From Streptomyces noursei (GTDB lineage: Bacteria > Actinomycetota > Actinomycetes > Streptomycetales > Streptomycetaceae), in the NCBI RefSeq assembly GCF_016917755.1, contig NZ_CP070326.1:8680001-8744000 (forward strand): a stretch of DNA of 64,000 nucleotides, read 5' to 3'. Within the stretch, counting starts at the first letter, position 1, and each line of letters starts with the position of its first letter. Under the pieces are notes generated by a model. The model searched no databases and was not told the origin of the DNA. It saw nothing but the letters and a program-made list of their open reading frames with translations. The translations under genes and the position numbers were made by a program. Positions 51,883 to 60,981 of the stretch are shown here, in pieces.

Positions 51883-53436
51883 ATGAAGGAAGAGTTCGAC
51901 TACATCGTCGTCGGAGCGGGCACGGCCGGCAGCGTGCTGGCCGCCCGGCTGACCGAGGACCCCGAGGTACGCGTCCTGCTGCTGGAGGCCGGCACCGGCC
52001 GTATCCCCTGGGAGGTGGACGACCCCACCGCCTGGCTCCGACTGCTCGGCGGCCGGATCGACTGGCGCTACCGCAGCACTCCGCAGCCGGGCCTGGGCGG
52101 TCGGGTGACCCGGGAACCGCGTGGTCGCGCGGTGGGCGGCAGCAGCAACCTCTATCTCATGATGCACGTCCGCGGTCACCCCTCGGACTTCGACAACTGG
52201 GCCTACCAGGGCGCCGCGGGCTGGGCCTACCAGGACGTTCGGCCGTACTTCGAGCGGCTGGCGGTCCCCTCGTCCGCCTCCGCGGCCCACCACGACCCCA
52301 ACCCTGCCTCCCGGGCCTTCCTCGACGCCTGCGCCGAGCTGGGCCATGAGACGGTGGCGGACTTCAACTTCAGCGCAGGCGTCATGCAGGGCGCCGGGTG
52401 GCACCACCTCGATGTCGTCGACGGGCGGCGCCACGGTGCCCTCGCCGCCTACCTGGAGCCGGCCCTCGGCCGTCCCAACCTCACTCTGCGCTGCAACGCC
52501 CAGGCCGTCGGGCTCGTCGTGGAGGGGGACACCTGTATGGGTGTGGAGTATCTCCAACGTCCGGAGCAGCCTGGCACCGACGGCCGGGAGGTCCGGGACG
52601 CGCACGGCGAGCCGGTCCGGCCGGGCCTGCACCAGGCATGCGCCGCGGGCGAGGTGATCCTCGCGGCAGGCGCGATCGAGTCCCCCAAGCTTCTGATGCT
52701 CTCCGGCCTCGGCGGACCGGACCACCTCCGAGACGTCGGCATCGAGGTGACGGCCGCCCTGCCCGGAGTAGGGGAGAACTTCCACAACCATGTGCTCACG
52801 GCCGTCATGACCGAGTCCCGCACCGCGGTTCCGGCGGCCCGCCAGAACCTCTCCGAGAGCGCGCTGTTCACCACCTCCGCGGACGGACTGCCCGCCCCCG
52901 ACCTCCAACTGGCCTTCGTCCACACACCGTTCGACAACTCCGTCGCCGGGGAGCACCCCGACACGGTGAGCATCCTGCCCGGCGTGGTGCGCCCGGCCTC
53001 GCGCGGCTGGGTCCGGCTCCCCCACGCGGATCCGCTCGCCAGGCCCTTGGTCAACCCCAACTACCTCGCCGACCGCTCCGATGTGGAGCGTCTCGTACAG
53101 GGCGTGCGGCTGGCCCGGGAGATCACCGCCACCGCGGCCTTCTCCCCCTGGAACAAGCAGGAGCTCCGGCCTGGACCCGCGCTCACCTCCGACCCCGACC
53201 TCCGTGCCTTCGTCCGGCGCACCGCGGACAGCTACCACCACCAAGCCGGCTCCTGCCGGATGGGCGTCGACGACCTCTCGGTGGTGGATCCGCAGCTGCG
53301 CGTCCACGGCGTGCGGGGGCTGCGGGTGGCGGACGCGAGCGTGATGCCCGCGGTGCCGTCCGGCAACCCGCACACCGCCGTCGTGATGATCGCCGAAAAG
53401 GCGGCCGACCTGATCAGGGGAGTGACCCATGACTGA
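51883..53436 (+). CDS. GMC-family FAD oxidoreductase
   Basis: A 517-residue flavoenzyme. FAD-binding motif YIVVGAGTAGSVLAARL at the start, VLLLEAG, GMC signature GRAVGGSSNLYLMMHVRG and AAGAIESPKLLMLSGLG. The active-site His is in YHHQAGSCRMG, and the second His is in SGNPHTAVVM. Family members oxidise alcohols or sugars to carbonyls with O2 or another acceptor. Overlaps the next gene by 8 bases. Confidence 0.92.
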   Translation: MKEEFDYIVVGAGTAGSVLAARLTEDPEVRVLLLEAGTGRIPWEVDDPTAWLRLLGGRIDWRYRSTPQPGLGGRVTREPRGRAVGGSSNLYLMMHVRGHPSDFDNWAYQGAAGWAYQDVRPYFERLAVPSSASAAHHDPNPASRAFLDACAELGHETVADFNFSAGVMQGAGWHHLDVVDGRRHGALAAYLEPALGRPNLTLRCNAQAVGLVVEGDTCMGVEYLQRPEQPGTDGREVRDAHGEPVRPGLHQACAAGEVILAAGAIESPKLLMLSGLGGPDHLRDVGIEVTAALPGVGENFHNHVLTAVMTESRTAVPAARQNLSESALFTTSADGLPAPDLQLAFVHTPFDNSVAGEHPDTVSILPGVVRPASRGWVRLPHADPLARPLVNPNYLADRSDVERLVQGVRLAREITATAAFSPWNKQELRPGPALTSDPDLRAFVRRTADSYHHQAGSCRMGVDDLSVVDPQLRVHGVRGLRVADASVMPAVPSGNPHTAVVMIAEKAADLIRGVTHD

Positions 53437-54031
53437 TGTGGCGCTCAGGGAAGGACCTCTCTCCGGCACCCGGATCGCGGTGCTGATGGAGAGCGACTTC
53501 TACGAGCCCGAGATCTTCTACTACCGCCACCGGTTCGCGGAGGAGGGAGCCAGGGTCGACTTCCTCACCCGGTTGTGGGGGCAGCCCGGCCTGACCTTCA
53601 CCGGCCACGAGTACCGGGCCCCGTTCACCGTCGACCGGGGTCTGGAAGGGCTCACTGCCGCGGAGCTAAGCGAGTACGCCGCCGTGATCGTGCCCTCCGG
53701 CATGGTGGCCGACCGGCTGCGCTACACCGAGGACGTGGACCGCCTGGCACCCGCCGCCGATCTGCTGCGCCGCGCGTTCGCCGAGCCGGGGGTGGTCAAG
53801 GGGATCATCTGCCACGGCCTGTGGCTGGCCTCCTCCATCCCGCAGGCGGTGCGCGGCCGCAAGGTCGTCTGCCACAACAACCTGGTCGGCGACGTACGGA
53901 ACATGGGCGCCGCGTACGTGGACCAGGACGTCGTCGTCGACGGCGACCTGGTCACCGGCCGCACGGGCGAGCACCACCACCTCTTCGCCCGGACCCTTAT
54001 CGATCTCCTGATCCAGAGGAAGCCCCGCTGA
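53429..54031 (+). CDS. DJ-1/PfpI family protein 2
   Basis: A 200-residue protein: GTRIAVLMESDFYEPEIFYY, the acidic residue before the loop, and the nucleophile elbow GIICHGLWLASS (Cys-His-Gly, canonical for PfpI/YhbO). Shorter than the first DJ-1 protein of the operon and only distantly similar. Likely deglycase/hydratase-like activity on reactive carbonyls, or a structural role. Ends TGATG with the next gene. Confidence 0.8.
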   Translation: MTDVALREGPLSGTRIAVLMESDFYEPEIFYYRHRFAEEGARVDFLTRLWGQPGLTFTGHEYRAPFTVDRGLEGLTAAELSEYAAVIVPSGMVADRLRYTEDVDRLAPAADLLRRAFAEPGVVKGIICHGLWLASSIPQAVRGRKVVCHNNLVGDVRNMGAAYVDQDVVVDGDLVTGRTGEHHHLFARTLIDLLIQRKPR

Positions 54032-54501
54032 TGCACTGGGCACACGTCGGCCTCAACTGCCGCGACCAGCAGCTGACCGAGGACTTCTACACCCGCTGGT
54101 TCGGCTTCCACCGGGCGCGTGTGGTACCGGTCGGCGACCGGCAGATCGTCTTCCTCCGCAACGGCGGCGCCTACCTCGAACTCTTCCCGGCCCGCGAGGT
54201 ATCCGCCGGCCAGGACCAGAATGCCCCCGGCCGGGCCGACGGGCCGCCGCATCCCGGCAGCATCCGCCACCTCGCCTTCCAGACCGACAGCGTCGAGGAC
54301 TTCCTCGCCGCCCTGGGCGACGAGGCCGAGGTGACGCTCGGGCCACTGGCCTTCGACGACGTCATTCCGGGCTGGCGGTCCGTGTGGCTGCGCGACCCCG
54401 ACGGCGTGATCGTCGAGGTCGGCCAGGGATTCCGGGACCAGGACGCGATCGACCTCGATGCGGCACCCCTCAAGGAAAGGGACGGCTCACTCCATGCCTG
54501 A
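54031..54501 (+). CDS. VOC/glyoxalase-fold protein
   Basis: A 156-residue vicinal oxygen chelate protein: MHWAHVGLNCRDQQLTEDFYTRWFG, GAYLELFPA, GSIRHLAFQTDSVEDF and RDPDGVIVEVGQGF. Metal ligands typical of the family (His4, Glu in YLELF, His in IRHLAF, Glu in VIVEV) are all present, so it is probably an active metalloenzyme such as a dioxygenase, isomerase or glyoxalase. Confidence 0.82.
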   Translation: MHWAHVGLNCRDQQLTEDFYTRWFGFHRARVVPVGDRQIVFLRNGGAYLELFPAREVSAGQDQNAPGRADGPPHPGSIRHLAFQTDSVEDFLAALGDEAEVTLGPLAFDDVIPGWRSVWLRDPDGVIVEVGQGFRDQDAIDLDAAPLKERDGSLHA

Positions 54502-56350
54502 CATACCTGACGCGGTGAACTTCACCTTCTCCGACACCATCGCCGGCCGGGTCGTCGCGTACGACCCCGAGGCCCGACGCGTTCGCCTGGCCACCGCGGA
54601 CGAACGGGAAGTCGACGTCACGCTCACCGACGAGGTGGTCGCCGAACTCCTGCGCAATCTGGAGGAGCCGTACGCGGACGCCGGCAGCCACCTCGATGCG
54701 ATGCTCGAACCCGGCCGCTTCCTCTTCGTGTACGCGATCTTCTACCCCCAGGGCGACCGGACCCTGATCGAGGCGAAGCGGCTGATCTTCCCCGGTCGGC
54801 GCTCCGGCACCTACCGGTTCGAGGAAACCGACTGGTGGACACGGCAGTTGGTGAGCATCGCCGACTTCCACCGCCGGGCCCAGTTCGGCGACGGACCGGT
54901 GGACTACGCCCAGTACCGGACCATGCTGAAGCTCGGCGGCGAGAAGACCGGCAGCCACGTCCAGGAGACCGACACCATCTCCCGGATGGTCTACGGCATG
55001 GCCACGGTCTTCCTGCTGACCGGCCGGGACGAGTACCTGGAGATCGCGGAGCGCGGCACCGAATACCTGCGCGAGCACATGCGCGTGGTCGACCCCGAGG
55101 AAGACGTCGTCTACTGGTACCACGGTGTCAGCGTCGATGGTGACACCGAGAAGAAGCTGTACACCTCGGAGTTCTCCGACGACTACGACGCCATTCCCGC
55201 GTACGAGCAGATCTACGCGCTCGCCGGACCTGTGCAGACCTACCGGATCACCGCCGACCCCCGGATCAGGAGCGACGTCGACGGGACCCTGCGACTGTTC
55301 GACCGGTTCTTCCTCGACCGGGAACAGGGCGGGTACTTCTCGCACATCGACCCGATCCTCTTCCGCCCCGACCACGAGTCCCTGGGGCCGAACGCGTCGC
55401 GCAAGAACTGGAACTCGGTGGGCGACCATGCCCCCGCCTACCTGGTCAACCTCTACCTGGCCACCGGCGAGGACCGGCACGCCGAGATGCTGGAGTACAC
55501 CTTCGACACCATCGTCGAGCGCTTCCCGGACCGCAAGAACAGCCCCTTCGTGCAGGAGCGGTTCCACCGCGACTGGTCGCCCGACACCACCCACGGCTGG
55601 CAGCAGGACCGTGCGGTCGTCGGCCACAACCTCAAGATCGCCTGGAACCTGATGCGGATGCACTCGCTGCGTCCCAAGCCCGCATACGTCGACACGGCCG
55701 TCTCCATAGGCGAGTTGATGCCCGCGGTCGGCAGCGACCGCCAACGCGGCGGGTGGTACGACGTCGTGGAGCGGATCCTCCGAGCCGGCGAGACGTCCCA
55801 CCGCTTCGCCTGGCACGACCGCAAGGCGTGGTGGCAGCAGGAGCAGGCGATCCTCGCCTACCTGATCCTCAACGGGATCACCGGGCGGGACGACTTCCTG
55901 TCCGAAGCACGCCGGGCGGAGTCCTTCTACAACGCCTTCTTCCTCGACCACGACGAGGGCGCCGTCTACTTCAACGTGCTCGCCTCCGGCCTGCCGTATC
56001 TACTTGGCACGGAACGGCTCAAGGGCAGCCACTCCATGTGCATGTACCACACCACCGAGCTGTGCTACCTCGCCGCCGTCTACAACAACCTGCTCATCCA
56101 CGGCCAGCCGATGGACTTCTGGTTCAAGCCGGATCCGGCCGGACTGGAAGGCGGAGTGCTGCGCGTCGCCCCCGATCTGCTGCCCCCGGGGTCGGTGCGG
56201 ATCGCCGAGGTCGAGACCGATGGCAACCCGTACTACGACTACGACGCCAATGCGCTCACGGTGCGCCTGCCGCAGTCCGCGGACCGGATCAAGGTACGCG
56301 TGCGCCTCCAGCCGGCTCAGCCGGCCCGGGCCACGGAGTCGCGGTCATGA
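54494..56350 (+). CDS. AGE-like (alpha/alpha)6-barrel protein
   Basis: A 618-residue protein from ATG 54494. Residues 1 to about 110 form a beta-rich domain (FTFSDTIAGRVVAYDPEARR). The rest resembles the N-acylglucosamine 2-epimerase/cellobiose epimerase barrel: WWTRQLVSIADFHRRAQFG, RKNWNSVGDHAPAYLVNLYL, THGWQQDRAVVGHNLKIAWNLMRM with catalytic-type His, WWQQEQAILAYLILNG and SHSMCMYHTTELCYLA. It likely epimerises, isomerises or hydrolyses a sugar. Stop overlaps the STAS start (ATGA). Confidence 0.75.
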   Translation: MPDIPDAVNFTFSDTIAGRVVAYDPEARRVRLATADEREVDVTLTDEVVAELLRNLEEPYADAGSHLDAMLEPGRFLFVYAIFYPQGDRTLIEAKRLIFPGRRSGTYRFEETDWWTRQLVSIADFHRRAQFGDGPVDYAQYRTMLKLGGEKTGSHVQETDTISRMVYGMATVFLLTGRDEYLEIAERGTEYLREHMRVVDPEEDVVYWYHGVSVDGDTEKKLYTSEFSDDYDAIPAYEQIYALAGPVQTYRITADPRIRSDVDGTLRLFDRFFLDREQGGYFSHIDPILFRPDHESLGPNASRKNWNSVGDHAPAYLVNLYLATGEDRHAEMLEYTFDTIVERFPDRKNSPFVQERFHRDWSPDTTHGWQQDRAVVGHNLKIAWNLMRMHSLRPKPAYVDTAVSIGELMPAVGSDRQRGGWYDVVERILRAGETSHRFAWHDRKAWWQQEQAILAYLILNGITGRDDFLSEARRAESFYNAFFLDHDEGAVYFNVLASGLPYLLGTERLKGSHSMCMYHTTELCYLAAVYNNLLIHGQPMDFWFKPDPAGLEGGVLRVAPDLLPPGSVRIAEVETDGNPYYDYDANALTVRLPQSADRIKVRVRLQPAQPARATESRS

Positions 56351-56694
56351 TGCACGAGGTGGCAGTCCGGTCCTCCGACCAGGACGGCGTCACGGTCGTG
56401 GAACTCGAAGGCGAGATCACCAGCGTGACCTCGGCCGCACTCCAGGAGCGGATCCTGCCGCTCATCGGGCGCAGCCGCACCACCCTCATCGACCTCTCCC
56501 AGGTCCCCTACATCTCCAGCGCCGGACTGCGCACCCTGCTCCTGGTGCACCGGCGGGCACTGCGGGAGCAGACCCGCACCATCCTGGTCGGGTTGTCGGA
56601 GGAGGTCCGGTTCGTGATGTCCTCCACTGGATTCCTGGGCTTCTTCGACATCCGCGACAAGGCCGCCTGCGACCCGGGAGCCCTGCGCGAATGA
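56347..56694 (+). CDS. STAS-domain anti-anti-sigma protein 1
   Basis: A 115-residue STAS protein. TLIDLSQVPYISSAGLRTLLL contains the phosphorylatable Ser of SpoIIAA/RsbV-type antagonists. It should be phosphorylated by the RsbW-like kinase (59197) and dephosphorylated by the SpoIIE-type phosphatase (59669) of the same operon. Overlaps both neighbours by 4 bases. Confidence 0.85.
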   Translation: MMHEVAVRSSDQDGVTVVELEGEITSVTSAALQERILPLIGRSRTTLIDLSQVPYISSAGLRTLLLVHRRALREQTRTILVGLSEEVRFVMSSTGFLGFFDIRDKAACDPGALRE

Positions 56695-58796
56695 CCACCG
56701 CCGACAACCGTGTACGCATCGACGCCTACCCCACCCACCGCATCGCCGGCCACCACGTCCGGGCCGGCAGCCCGCTGCCCTTCGGCGCCTGTCTCGTTCC
56801 CGGCGGGATCAACTTCTCCGTCTACTCCGACCGCGCCACCCGGATGTGGCTCGTCCTCTTCGAGCCCGGCGCGCGGGAACCGCTGGCCGAGCTGGAATTC
56901 CCCCCTTCGTTCCGCATCGGCAGCGTCTACGCCATGACCGTCTTCGGGCTGGACGCCGAGAGCCTGGAGTACGGGTTCCGCGCCGACGGCCCGTTCGACC
57001 CGGAGCGCGGCGACCGCTTCGACGCCACCCGCGTCCTCACCGATCCGTACGCACGGCTCATCTCTGGACGCGACGAGTGGGGTGCCGAACCGGATCGCGA
57101 CCGCCCCTGTCCCTACCGCTCCCGGACGGTCCTCGACGACTTCGACTGGGGCGACGACGCGCCCCTGCGCCTCCCGGCCCACGACCTGGTCGTCTACGAG
57201 CTCCATGTGCGCGGCTTCACCCGCCACCCGTCGTCCGGGGTGACCGCCCCGGGCACCTACGCGGGACTACGGGAGAAGATCCCGTATCTGAAGGAGCTGG
57301 GCGTCAACTGCGTCGAACTCATGCCGGTCTTCGAGTTCGACGAGCACGACAACCCGCGCAGCGACCCGGCGACCGGCGAACCCCTCCTCGACTACTGGGG
57401 CTACAACACCATCGGCTTCCTCGCCCCGAAGGCCGGCTATGCCGCGACCGGCCGCTTCGGTATGCAGGCCGACGAGTTCAAGGCGCTGGTCAAGGAGTTG
57501 CACGCGGCCGGCATCGAAGTCGTCCTAGACGTCGTCTTCAACCACACGGCGGAAGGCAACGAACAGGGCCCGACGATCTCCTTCCGCGGCCTCGACAACG
57601 CCACGTACTACATGCTCACGCCGGCCGGCGACTACTACAACTTCAGCGGCACCGGCAACACCGTCAACTGCAACCACCCCGTCGTCCGCGACTTCGTCCT
57701 CAACTGCCTGCGCCACTGGGTCTCCCAGTACCACATCGACGGCTTCCGCTTCGACCTGGCGGCCATCCTCGACCGGGCACCCGACGGCACCCCGCTGGCC
57801 AACCCGCCGCTGCTGGAACAGCTCGCCCACGACCCCGTCCTGCGCCACTGCAAGCTGATCGCGGAGGCATGGGACGCCGCCGGCCTCTACGAGGTGGGGG
57901 CCTTCCCCGCTTACGGCCGCTGGGCGGAGTGGAACGGCAAGTACCGCGACGCGGTGCGCCGGTTCCTCCGAGGCGACCCGGGCACCGTCGGCGAGCTGGC
58001 CACCCGGATCGCCGGCTCACCCGACCTCTACACCGGTCGCGGCACCACTGCCTCGGTCAACTTCGTCACGGCGCACGACGGCTTCACCCTGCACGATCTG
58101 GTCTCGTACGACACCAAGCACAACGAGGCCAACGGGGAGGGCAACACCGACGGAGCCGACGACAACCACAGCTGGAACTGCGGCGTCGAGGGGCCCACCG
58201 ACGACCCGGACGTCCTGCGACTGCGCATACGGCAGATGAAGAACGCCATGGCTGTCCTGCTCACCAGCCAGGGCATTCCCATGCTGCTGGCGGGCGACGA
58301 GACGGCACGCACCCAGTCCGGCAACAACAACACCTACTGCCAGGACAACGAGCTGTCCTGGTTCGACTGGAACCGGCGCGACACCTATGCGGAGCTGCAC
58401 CGGTTCGTCCGCTGCCTGATCGCCTTCCGGCACGCGCATCCGCTGCTGCGCAGCCCCTGCCACCCAGGCGGGCCCGCTCCGGACGCCGCAGGGCCCGCCG
58501 ACATCAGCTGGCACGGCGTACGGGCCTGGCAACCCGACTGGTCCGCGGAGAGCCGGCTGCTGGCACTGATGCGCTCCGGCGACGAGCAGATCTACGTGGC
58601 GATGAACGCCCACTGGGAACCCCACGACCTCGAACTGCCGCGGCCGGAACCCGGAACGGAGTGGCACCTGGTCGTGGACACCGCCGCCGAGCCTACGCAG
58701 GACATCCGCGATCCGGGCGAGGAGATGCCCCTGGAGGTCCCCGGGCACTACCGGATCGCGCCGCGCTCGACGGTGATCCTGCTCGCCCGTCCCTGA
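56691..58796 (+). CDS. glgX: Glycogen debranching enzyme GlgX
   Basis: A 701-residue GH13 isoamylase-type enzyme. N-terminal CBM48-like region (GINFSVYSDRATRMWLVLF), then DVVFNHTAEGN, catalytic Asp355 in GFRFDLA, Glu392 in IAEAWDAA and Asp463 in TAHDGF. It cleaves alpha-1,6 branches of glycogen or similar alpha-glucan. Its ATG overlaps the STAS stop, an odd pairing that ties regulator and enzyme synthesis together. Confidence 0.94.
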   Translation: MTTADNRVRIDAYPTHRIAGHHVRAGSPLPFGACLVPGGINFSVYSDRATRMWLVLFEPGAREPLAELEFPPSFRIGSVYAMTVFGLDAESLEYGFRADGPFDPERGDRFDATRVLTDPYARLISGRDEWGAEPDRDRPCPYRSRTVLDDFDWGDDAPLRLPAHDLVVYELHVRGFTRHPSSGVTAPGTYAGLREKIPYLKELGVNCVELMPVFEFDEHDNPRSDPATGEPLLDYWGYNTIGFLAPKAGYAATGRFGMQADEFKALVKELHAAGIEVVLDVVFNHTAEGNEQGPTISFRGLDNATYYMLTPAGDYYNFSGTGNTVNCNHPVVRDFVLNCLRHWVSQYHIDGFRFDLAAILDRAPDGTPLANPPLLEQLAHDPVLRHCKLIAEAWDAAGLYEVGAFPAYGRWAEWNGKYRDAVRRFLRGDPGTVGELATRIAGSPDLYTGRGTTASVNFVTAHDGFTLHDLVSYDTKHNEANGEGNTDGADDNHSWNCGVEGPTDDPDVLRLRIRQMKNAMAVLLTSQGIPMLLAGDETARTQSGNNNTYCQDNELSWFDWNRRDTYAELHRFVRCLIAFRHAHPLLRSPCHPGGPAPDAAGPADISWHGVRAWQPDWSAESRLLALMRSGDEQIYVAMNAHWEPHDLELPRPEPGTEWHLVVDTAAEPTQDIRDPGEEMPLEVPGHYRIAPRSTVILLARP

Positions 58797-58871
58797 CCAC
58801 GACCCCGACGCACTGACCTCACCCGTACCGAGGACAACCCCACCGGCCCGCACAGAAAGCGCAGACCCGCC

Positions 58872-59183
58872 ATGCCCTTCTCCGTTTCAGTCACCACCTC
58901 GGCCGATACCGCGACCATCGAACTCAGCGGTGAACTGGACGCCGCCAGCGCGCCCGCCTTCCACGACACGATCGAGAAGGCCGCGGCCGCCGGCGTCGGG
59001 CACGTAGCCATCAAGGCCCACCACCTCACCTACATGGCCAGCGCCGGACTGCGCTCCCTCGTCTTCGCCCGGCAGAAGATGGGCGAAGACGTGCGGATCA
59101 CCGTGGCCGGCGCCACCGCGCCCGTGGCCCGCACGATCCGGCAGGCCGGCTTCGACCGCAGCGTCACCCTCGTCGACGAGTGA
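58872..59183 (+). CDS. STAS-domain anti-anti-sigma protein 2
   Basis: A 103-residue STAS protein with TIELSGELDAASAPAFHDTI and the phospho-acceptor region HLTYMASAGLRSLVF (Ser before Ala-Gly). 75 bases after glgX, 13 before the kinase gene. Second RsbV-like antagonist of the operon; only moderately similar to the first. Confidence 0.85.
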   Translation: MPFSVSVTTSADTATIELSGELDAASAPAFHDTIEKAAAAGVGHVAIKAHHLTYMASAGLRSLVFARQKMGEDVRITVAGATAPVARTIRQAGFDRSVTLVDE

Positions 59184-59196
59184 CGGCGAACCGGCC

Positions 59197-59661
59197 ATGC
59201 AGCTGAACGCCCTGTGCCTGCCGGCCACACTGGCCTCCCTCGACGAGATCGCGTGCTACGTGCTGGACCTCGCCGGGCAGGCCGGGCTCCCGGACGAGCC
59301 CTCCTACCGTTTACGCCTGGCCGCCGACGAACTGGCCACCAACGTGGTCATGCACGGCTACCGCGAAAGCCCGGGCGAACTGCGCATCGTCGGCGGCATG
59401 GACGAGGACACCGTCTGGATCCGTATGGAGGACGACGCGCCCCGCTTCGACCCCGGCGCCAACCGCGTGCCACCGCAGACCCAGCTGCCCCTGGCACAGC
59501 GCACCATCGGGGGCCTGGGAATCCATCTGGCCCTCACCTCCCTGGACGACTTCAGCCACAGCTACGCCGACGATCACAACAGCAGCACCCTGGTGATCCG
59601 GCGCCATGACCACGACGACCGTCCCGACGACCGGTGCGGCGACGACCCCACCCCGAAGTGA
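59197..59661 (+). CDS. RsbW-like serine kinase / anti-sigma factor
   Basis: A 154-residue GHKL protein: N box LAADELATNVVMHGY, G1-type DDAPRFDPG and G2 GGLGIHLALTSLDD. It would bind or phosphorylate the STAS proteins and release or capture a target. No sigma factor gene is in the window. A rare TTA leucine codon occurs at 59311-59313, in the N box region. Confidence 0.85.
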   Translation: MQLNALCLPATLASLDEIACYVLDLAGQAGLPDEPSYRLRLAADELATNVVMHGYRESPGELRIVGGMDEDTVWIRMEDDAPRFDPGANRVPPQTQLPLAQRTIGGLGIHLALTSLDDFSHSYADDHNSSTLVIRRHDHDDRPDDRCGDDPTPK

Positions 59662-59668
59662 GGCGGAC

Positions 59669-60922
59669 ATGTCCGATGCCACAGCCCTCCTGGTACACCC
59701 GGAGGGAAACCCGCCCCCCGACCTGCTGAGCGCCCTCGCTCATGAGAAGGTCGCCTTCACGGTGCGCACCCCGGACGCAGCACTCGGCGCCGCCGGAGAC
59801 GAGCAGCCGGTCCCTGTGGCCGAGGTGTTGCTGGCACCGGCGACCATGCCGCCGCGCACCGTCCGGGCTGTGAGTCGGCGGATGAGCGAGACGGGCCCGA
59901 CCCCGATCGTGGTCGTCTACACCGAGCAGGACTTCGCCGCCCTCGACCAGCACATCAAGCTCGGCCACGACTACCTGGTGCCCCCCTTCCTTCCCCCGCT
60001 GGTCCGGGCCCGCCTGCGCAGCTGCTACGAGCGGGCCAAGCTGAGCCGGACCATGGAGGAAGTGGAGGCGCAAGCGGAACTCCTCAGCTATGAGCGGGAG
60101 TTGAGGATCGGGCGGGAGATTCAGGAAGGGTTTCTGCCGGAAGGGCTCCCGATGCTCGACGGCTGGGATCTCGACGTGCGCTTCAGTCCCGCCAGGAACG
60201 TGGCCGGTGACTTCTACGACGTCTTCGAGCTGGTCAACCGCCGCAGGCTCGCACTGGTCGTGGCCGATGTCTGCGACAAGGGAGTGGGCGCCGCTCTCTT
60301 CATGGCCCTCATCCGCAGCCTGCTCCGGCACACCGCCGAACACAGCGGTCTGCAGAGCCTGATGACGGCCAACCAGCTCATGCCCGACCAGAGCGACGGC
60401 GGACCGGGCGGAGCCCACATGATCCCTGTCGTGGGGGCCACCCCGCTGATGAACGCGGTGGTCGGCACCAACGGCTATCTCACCCGCAACCACAGCGGCC
60501 AGGGCTACTTCGCGACGATGTTCTTCAGCGTCCTGGATCCCGTCACCGGCAACCTCGTCTACATCAACGGCGGCCACAACCCACCGCTTCTGATCCCCAG
60601 GGAAGGCGGTCCGCCACACCCGCTGGAACCCACCGGCCCGGCCGTCGGCGTCATCCCCGACTGCGCCTTCTCCCTGGGATACGCGAAGGTACGGCGCGGG
60701 GACACGCTCTTCGTCTACACGGACGGAGTGCCCGAAGCCCGCAATGCCGCGGGCGAGTTCTTCGGCGACGACCGCCTCCTGGAACTGCTGCGGGAGCCGG
60801 TGCCGTCCGGACGGGCGCTGCTCGCCCGTGTCGAGGGCGCCCTGTGGGAGCACAGCGGTTCCGCCGAGCAGCACGACGACATCACCATGATGGCCGTCAA
60901 CCGGGCGGTCGCAGCGGGCTGA
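59669..60922 (+). CDS. SpoIIE-type PP2C phosphatase with pseudo-receiver
   Basis: A 417-residue protein. ATG 59669 (GTGAGGCGGAC upstream) is preferred to an in-frame ATG at 59606 inside the kinase gene. Residues 1 to about 120 look like a receiver fold, but the phospho-Asp position reads LLAPATMPP, so it is probably not phosphorylated. A helical linker follows, then the PP2C domain with metal-binding Asp in AGDFYDVF (181) and VVADVCDKG (200), INGGHNPPLL, VYTDGVPEA and HDDITMMAV. It should dephosphorylate the STAS partners. Confidence 0.88.
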   Translation: MSDATALLVHPEGNPPPDLLSALAHEKVAFTVRTPDAALGAAGDEQPVPVAEVLLAPATMPPRTVRAVSRRMSETGPTPIVVVYTEQDFAALDQHIKLGHDYLVPPFLPPLVRARLRSCYERAKLSRTMEEVEAQAELLSYERELRIGREIQEGFLPEGLPMLDGWDLDVRFSPARNVAGDFYDVFELVNRRRLALVVADVCDKGVGAALFMALIRSLLRHTAEHSGLQSLMTANQLMPDQSDGGPGGAHMIPVVGATPLMNAVVGTNGYLTRNHSGQGYFATMFFSVLDPVTGNLVYINGGHNPPLLIPREGGPPHPLEPTGPAVGVIPDCAFSLGYAKVRRGDTLFVYTDGVPEARNAAGEFFGDDRLLELLREPVPSGRALLARVEGALWEHSGSAEQHDDITMMAVNRAVAAG

Positions 60923-60981
60923 CCGGCCTTGGCAGCACACGCGGCTCGACGACGGGACAACCGGACGGGATCGGACGGCCC

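Noticed and set aside
51850..53469. 539-codon - strand frame opposite the GMC oxidoreductase
   Set aside because: Third-position GC shadow; the + strand gene has all FAD and active-site motifs.
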